Shown here: in pieces, positions 6,120-9,108 of the stretch
Numbering within the stretch: position 1 is the first letter of the stretch
Layout: the number at the start of each line of letters is the position of its first letter
NCBI GenBank assembly: GCA_025451425.1
Contig: JANWKK010000092.1
Span: 1-9,108 of the forward strand
Source of the DNA: Gemmatimonadaceae bacterium
GTDB lineage: Bacteria; Gemmatimonadota; Gemmatimonadetes; Gemmatimonadales; Gemmatimonadaceae
Length of the DNA: 9,108 bases
Direction of reading: 5' to 3'
The notes under the pieces: generated by a model
The model's input: the letters and a program-made list of their open reading frames with translations, nothing else
What the model was told of the DNA's origin: nothing
The model's database searches: none
Translations under genes and position numbers: made by a program

Positions 6120-7285
6120 GCTTGTCCAGCAGCCGTCCGGTCATCGGGGAAGCCGTCGTCCCCAAGGTCGGCGATAACGCCGTCCGTTCCGTAGAAGGCA
6201 ACACGATTTCGGCCACGACGCTTGCTAAAATACATCGCGGCGTCGGCGAGTTCGAGCAGGGCGTTCGACACTCGAGCGTCGTTTGGATATGTGGCGACGC
6301 CAATGCTGGCGGTTATCGGTAGCTTTAAGGTTCCGTCCCCGAAAAGGCGCGAGTACGGGTGCGTCGCTACGCGTCTCCGGATCGCATCCGCGTGATAGAT
6401 CGCGGCCGCCTTCGTGCAACTTTCAATGAGGATGCAGAATTCGTCGCCACCGTTCCGGCCCACGAGGGCGTCTTGCCCGACACTTGTCGCTAAGATGTTT
6501 GCAAGAGTTCGCAACACGATGTCGCCGGCGGCGTGCCCGAGCGTGTCGTTACACGCCTTGAAGTTGTCCGTGTCGAAGAATAGCAACGCCAGCTTCGCCT
6601 GCGGATTCCCCTGAGCTCGCGCGAGTCGATCCGTCAGGCCAGCGCGAAATGCGCGCGGCGTTAAGAGCCCTGTAAGCGCGTCGATCATCGCGCGTTCGCG
6701 GTCTATGGCGTGCTCCTCCGAGAGACGGTATGCGGGCAGTGCCAGATCGGCGAGAGTGACCAGCGTTTCCTCGCTCGGGAGCACATCAGCGGCCCGCGTC
6801 CCTACGTAAAAAACCGCGAGAGGCCTGCCGGCGTCGACCAGAGGCACGGCCAGGAAGGCGCGATCGCCTGGAATCGCTGGCGGGAGGCCGCTAGGGCGAC
6901 CGATGCGGTGGGCCCGCGTTGCGGCGGCGGAGATGGGCGACCGGATATCGTCGATTTCGATTCGAGCGTTGAGGAAATATTCCGCGCGCATCCCGCTGAC
7001 GTAGGTGCACGCAAGCGTGGCATCGTCTCGGACGAGGAACAGAAACGCGTCGAGTTCTGGGGCTGTGGAACGCACGATTCCGTCTAGCACCTGGATGACG
7101 GCGCGGGGCGATTCGCGCGAGGCGGCGATGAAAGATCGTGCAGCGAGTCGCATATCGCGCTCGCGTTCGGCGAACAGGCGTCGTTCGAACCGGAGGGCAC
7201 GACGCCGGAGGCTCTCGGAAAACACCGCGACTGTGAGCGCGAGCGCGGTGAGCGAAACGCAAGCTACGACAATGGCGAGCTCCAT
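6116..7285 (-). CDS. Membrane-anchored GAF-GGDEF diguanylate cyclase
   Basis: Probable synthase of c-di-GMP from two GTP. From the ATG at 7285 it has 389 residues: one N-terminal membrane helix (about 3-22); an Arg/Glu-rich linker (about 24-50); a GAF-like domain (about 60-190, ending 'FLAVPLVDAGRPLAVFYVG'); and a GGDEF domain (about 195-365). Catalytic features are intact: 'DALTGLLTPRAF', metal and substrate residues in 'FFDTDNFKACNDTLGHAAGD', the GGDEF motif at 279-283, 'TASIGVATYP' and 'ADAAMYFSKRRGRNRV'. The inhibitory RxxD site is absent: GQDA stands where RxxD is expected, suggesting no product inhibition through that site. The frame is open to a GTG at 7432, but that Arg/Pro-rich extension would bury the membrane helix. 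No good ribosome binding site precedes the ATG, and a strong hairpin abuts it. The gene is convergent with the kinase gene, stop codons overlapping. Confidence 0.92.
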   Translation of the reverse strand: MELAIVVACVSLTALALTVAVFSESLRRRALRFERRLFAERERDMRLAARSFIAASRESPRAVIQVLDGIVRSTAPELDAFLFLVRDDATLACTYVSGMRAEYFLNARIEIDDIRSPISAAATRAHRIGRPSGLPPAIPGDRAFLAVPLVDAGRPLAVFYVGTRAADVLPSEETLVTLADLALPAYRLSEEHAIDRERAMIDALTGLLTPRAFRAGLTDRLARAQGNPQAKLALLFFDTDNFKACNDTLGHAAGDIVLRTLANILATSVGQDALVGRNGGDEFCILIESCTKAAAIYHADAIRRRVATHPYSRLFGDGTLKLPITASIGVATYPNDARVSNALLELADAAMYFSKRRGRNRVAFYGTDGVIADLGDDGFPDDRTAAGQA

Positions 7286-7286
7286 G

Positions 7287-7326
7287 GCGGGAGCACAGGG
7301 TTCGGCGTGGCCGCTCGTGCTCCCGC
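7287..7326 (-). promoter_or_regulatory. Two-tier hairpin abutting the diguanylate cyclase start codon
   Basis: GCGGGAGCAC (7287-7296) and GTGCTCCCGC (7317-7326) form a perfect 10-bp inverted repeat. Within the 20-base loop, CGGC (7303-7306) and GCCG (7310-7313) form a second stem closed by three bases. In the cyclase mRNA the structure ends one base before the ATG at 7285, and its only Shine-Dalgarno-like segment (GGGAG, on the distal arm) is base-paired. It has no T-run, so it does not look like a terminator. Translational control, or a dimeric operator in DNA, are the candidate roles (inference). Confidence 0.5.
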
Positions 7327-7398
7327 GTGGGTTTGTTACGGCTTCGACGCAGCGAACGGGAGGGCGAGATCGTCGGTTTCGCCGTGGTTGCTGGGAGC

Positions 7399-7418
7399 CG
7401 TCGCCGCGGGTGGCGACG
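7399..7418. repeat. Second inverted repeat upstream of the cyclase gene
   Basis: CGTCGCC (7399-7405) and GGCGACG (7412-7418) pair perfectly over 7 bp across a 6-base loop. No T-run follows on either strand. It lies about 110 bases upstream of the cyclase ATG. Together with the start-proximal hairpin it could form a structured leader, but a 7-bp GC-rich repeat can also arise by chance. Confidence 0.3.
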
Positions 7419-7822
7419 ATCGTTACGGGCACGCTGCGCGTGGCGCGTGGGAATCGGCTAGGGGTTGCGCGGGGGACACTTCGCTGAAGATGAACGGGAC
7501 GTGAACGAGCCGGTTACGCGCGCCGACGATATTCGGGTGCGTAGATGCCTGCGAAGCGAAGCGGCGCGTTCGCATTGCGACGGCTGGGGTCAGGTCGGCC
7601 GGGAATTGTCCGCCGTTCTCGCTCAGGACCAAGGAGCGTTTCGGACTGGCGCGCCGGAGTCCTGAAGGAGGGCGGACCAACTCTTCTTCCCGGGCAGCTT
7701 TGAAACGCGGTTTGGCACGCGCAACGGGGGCTTGGCGTCCGGCGCTCGACCAGGGATCGCCGAAGGAGCAAGGAACGGACCGCGCTGCAGACCTCAAGTC
7801 TTCTCGCCGATACGTCTGTAGT

Positions 7823-7863
7823 CAAACCTTTCGGATTTGGAGGAGCGTCATGCAAACCTTTCG
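7823..7863 (+). repeat. 11-bp direct repeat flanking the phosphoesterase ribosome binding site
   Basis: CAAACCTTTCG occurs at 7823-7833 and again at 7853-7863, a spacing of 30 bases. The first copy lies in the leader; the second covers codons 2-5 of the phosphoesterase gene. The ribosome binding site and start codon sit between them. It may be a binding site for a regulator acting on translation, or the trace of a small duplication. Confidence 0.4.
7839..7845 (+). promoter_or_regulatory. Ribosome binding site of the phosphoesterase gene
   Basis: GGAGGAG lies just before the ATG at 7850, with six bases between GGAGG and the start codon. It is the strongest Shine-Dalgarno in the window. It fixes the start and suggests high translation when the gene is transcribed. 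Confidence 0.8.
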
Positions 7864-9108
7864 CGATGCGCGCCGCAGCAACTGGTTACGATCGGCATTG
7901 CTCGTCACCGTCGGTTCTGCGCTCGCACTGGCCGCCGGTGGAACGGCTGCGGTTGCGGCGCAAGTATCGCTCATGGGCCCTCGGCTGGGCGCCTTGATTC
8001 AGCACGTGGTCATCATCGATCAGGAAAACCGTACGCCCGACAATCTCTTCCAATTCCTGCCCGGCGCCGACGTCCAAAACTTCGGGATGCATCACGGCAA
8101 GCGGGTCAGACTTCAGCCGGTCAATCTGTCCGTTCCGTTCGACCTCCCGCACTCGCTCGTGGGGTTCCTCGACGATTATGACGCCGGCGCAATGGACGGC
8201 TTTCGCCTGAACCACGCATATGCATACGTTCCCGAAAATCAAGTCCAGCCGTACTACGACATGGCGGAACAGTACGCGTTTGCGGATCACACGTTCGCCG
8301 ACAACATCGACGCTAGCTTCGTCTCACATCAATACCTCGTGGCGGCCCAGGCCCAAGACTCGGTTGACTTCGCCCGAGGCACGTGCGCCGATGTGAATCC
8401 AACCGTCGCCGTAATAACCTTCAGTCGCCGCCAAGGTGGCCGCGAAGACGCCTGCTTCGAAGAGCGGACCATCGCCGATCGACTCGATCGTGCCGGCCTG
8501 AGCTGGAATTACTATGCGGCGCCGCGGGACTACCACGGCTTACCGGCGTGGGTGCCCTTCATCTACGTGCAGCACATCTACAACGGGCCGGACTGGCAGC
8601 ACGTCATCTTCCCGGAGACGCAAGTCCTCAAAGATATCCCCGCCGGCAAACTTGCCAACGTCACGTGGGTAACGCCGTCGTTTCCGAATTCGGACCATGC
8701 AGGGCGTACTGGAGGGACGGGTGGCCCGAATTGGGTTACCGCGGTCGTCAACGCCGTCGGGACCAGCCCTTACTGGAAATCGACCGTGATCTTCGTGCTT
8801 TGGGACGACTGGGGCGGTTGGTACGACCACGTACGTCCCCCGTACCTTGATTTCGACGGCGCCGGCATGCGCGTTCCGATGATCGTGATCTCGCCGTACG
8901 CGAAAGCGCACTACGTCACACACCAGACCTACGTTCAGGGCTCGATCATGCGTTTCGTCGAGGATCTCTGGGGTCTGCGGTCGCTCGCCACGCGGGATTC
9001 GCAAGCTGCCGATCCGAGGAACGACGTCCTGGACTTCAAACAAGCGCCGCGACCGTTTGCGACCATTTCGCCGATCGGCCCGTTTACGCGACTGAGGCCT
9101 GGCGATCC
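7850..9108 (+). CDS. Secreted phosphoesterase, phospholipase C/acid phosphatase-like (3' end beyond window)
   Basis: An open frame runs from the ATG at 7850 to the right edge with no stop, 419 codons so far. The N terminus has a basic stretch, a hydrophobic core (about 15-36) and an AVAA-Q cleavage-like site, so export is predicted; a Tat pair (RR at 8-9) is possible but off consensus. The mature part matches the PF04185 family: 'HVVIIDQENRTPDNLF' with likely metal ligands E59 and N60; the 'ASFVSHQY' segment (about 155-162), where the family nucleophile lies; 'VTWVTPSFPNSDHAG' (about 271-285); and 'FVLWDDWGGWYDHV' with metal ligands D319/D320. The family hydrolyses phospholipids or phosphomonoesters outside the cytoplasm; the substrate cannot be told from sequence. 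'RVPMIVISPYAK' and 'SIMRFVEDLWGL' are near the usual C-terminal part, so little may be missing. It has its own ribosome binding site and diverges from the cyclase gene. Confidence 0.9.
   Translation, partial: MQTFRDARRSNWLRSALLVTVGSALALAAGGTAAVAAQVSLMGPRLGALIQHVVIIDQENRTPDNLFQFLPGADVQNFGMHHGKRVRLQPVNLSVPFDLPHSLVGFLDDYDAGAMDGFRLNHAYAYVPENQVQPYYDMAEQYAFADHTFADNIDASFVSHQYLVAAQAQDSVDFARGTCADVNPTVAVITFSRRQGGREDACFEERTIADRLDRAGLSWNYYAAPRDYHGLPAWVPFIYVQHIYNGPDWQHVIFPETQVLKDIPAGKLANVTWVTPSFPNSDHAGRTGGTGGPNWVTAVVNAVGTSPYWKSTVIFVLWDDWGGWYDHVRPPYLDFDGAGMRVPMIVISPYAKAHYVTHQTYVQGSIMRFVEDLWGLRSLATRDSQAADPRNDVLDFKQAPRPFATISPIGPFTRLRPGD

Larger units (their letters stand above)
7286..7849. other. Gene-poor region between the divergent cyclase and phosphoesterase genes
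   Basis: About 560 bases without a gene I can support. Several open frames cross it on both strands (minus 7423-7797 and 7514-7855, plus 7465-7665), but their translations are Arg/Pro/Ser-rich, overlap one another and show no recognisable domain or ribosome binding site. It should contain the promoters of both flanking genes; no convincing -35/-10 pair was found. It holds two hairpins near the cyclase start, a 7-bp inverted repeat TCAGGAC/GTCCTGA (7623-7629 and 7659-7665) and a direct repeat at the right end. The length leaves room for a structured RNA or a dispersed genomic repeat, but nothing recognisable was seen. Confidence 0.5.

Noticed and set aside
7399..7418. Intrinsic terminator
   Set aside because: The stem-loop is not followed by a T-run on either strand.
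7286..7432. Upstream GTG (7432) as the cyclase start
   Set aside because: It adds about 49 Arg/Pro-rich residues before the membrane helix, with no ribosome binding site; the ATG at 7285 gives a normal N-terminal anchor.
7327..7500. c-di-GMP riboswitch in the cyclase leader
   Set aside because: The leader is structured, but I could not find the conserved core of the GEMM-I consensus.
7423..7797. Minus-strand open frame of 124 codons in the spacer
   Set aside because: Its translation is rich in Arg, Pro and Ser, shows no domain or ribosome binding site, and overlaps other open frames; it looks like a by-product of high GC.
7837..8181. Plus-strand 114-codon frame overlapping the phosphoesterase start
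   Set aside because: It lies in the wrong frame; the frame from the ATG at 7850 has the ribosome binding site, signal peptide and family motifs.

Overview
The window comes from a GC-rich bacterium (estimated by eye, not counted). It holds no rRNA, tRNA, IS element or CRISPR array. The mix of features suggests an environmental, probably soil-type bacterium outside the well-studied phyla: a pilB-pilT-pilC type IV pilus motor operon ending in a sigma-B/F-like sigma factor, a soluble hybrid-looking histidine kinase, and a secreted PF04185 phosphoesterase. A Candidatus Eremiobacterota-like lineage is one possibility, but this is a low-confidence guess; no marker gene is present to fix the taxonomy.

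Left part, minus strand (4064 down to 1): pilB (extension ATPase), pilT (retraction-type ATPase), pilC (inner-membrane platform) and the 5' end of a sigma-70-family gene. The three junctions are stop/start overlaps (GTGA, ATGA, TAATG), so this is one tightly coupled operon. No pilin or pilMNOPQ gene is in the window. PilB is short at its N terminus and lacks the c-di-GMP-binding RLG motifs of long PilB/MshE proteins.

Middle, plus strand (4284 to 6119): divergent from the pilus operon lie an OmpR/PhoB-type response regulator and a membrane-less histidine kinase. The kinase sensor half reads like a full-length but degenerate GGDEF domain. The divergent intergenic region (4065-4283) contains a perfect 12-bp palindrome close to pilB. 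It also contains a stretch whose plus-frame translation resembles part of the kinase sensor domain, possibly a decayed partial copy.

Right part: a membrane-anchored GAF-GGDEF diguanylate cyclase (minus strand) converges on the kinase gene, the two stop codons overlapping. A strong two-tier hairpin ends one base before its start codon. A gene-poor stretch of about 560 bases follows, then a secreted PF04185 phosphoesterase/phospholipase C-like gene (plus strand) with a strong ribosome binding site; it runs off the right edge.

Taken together (inference), the window looks like a surface-behaviour locus. A two-component system and a c-di-GMP synthase sit beside the pilus motor, and a sigma factor is made in step with the motor proteins. 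The likely link is control of twitching or surface attachment by phosphorelay and c-di-GMP; the phosphoesterase may be unrelated.
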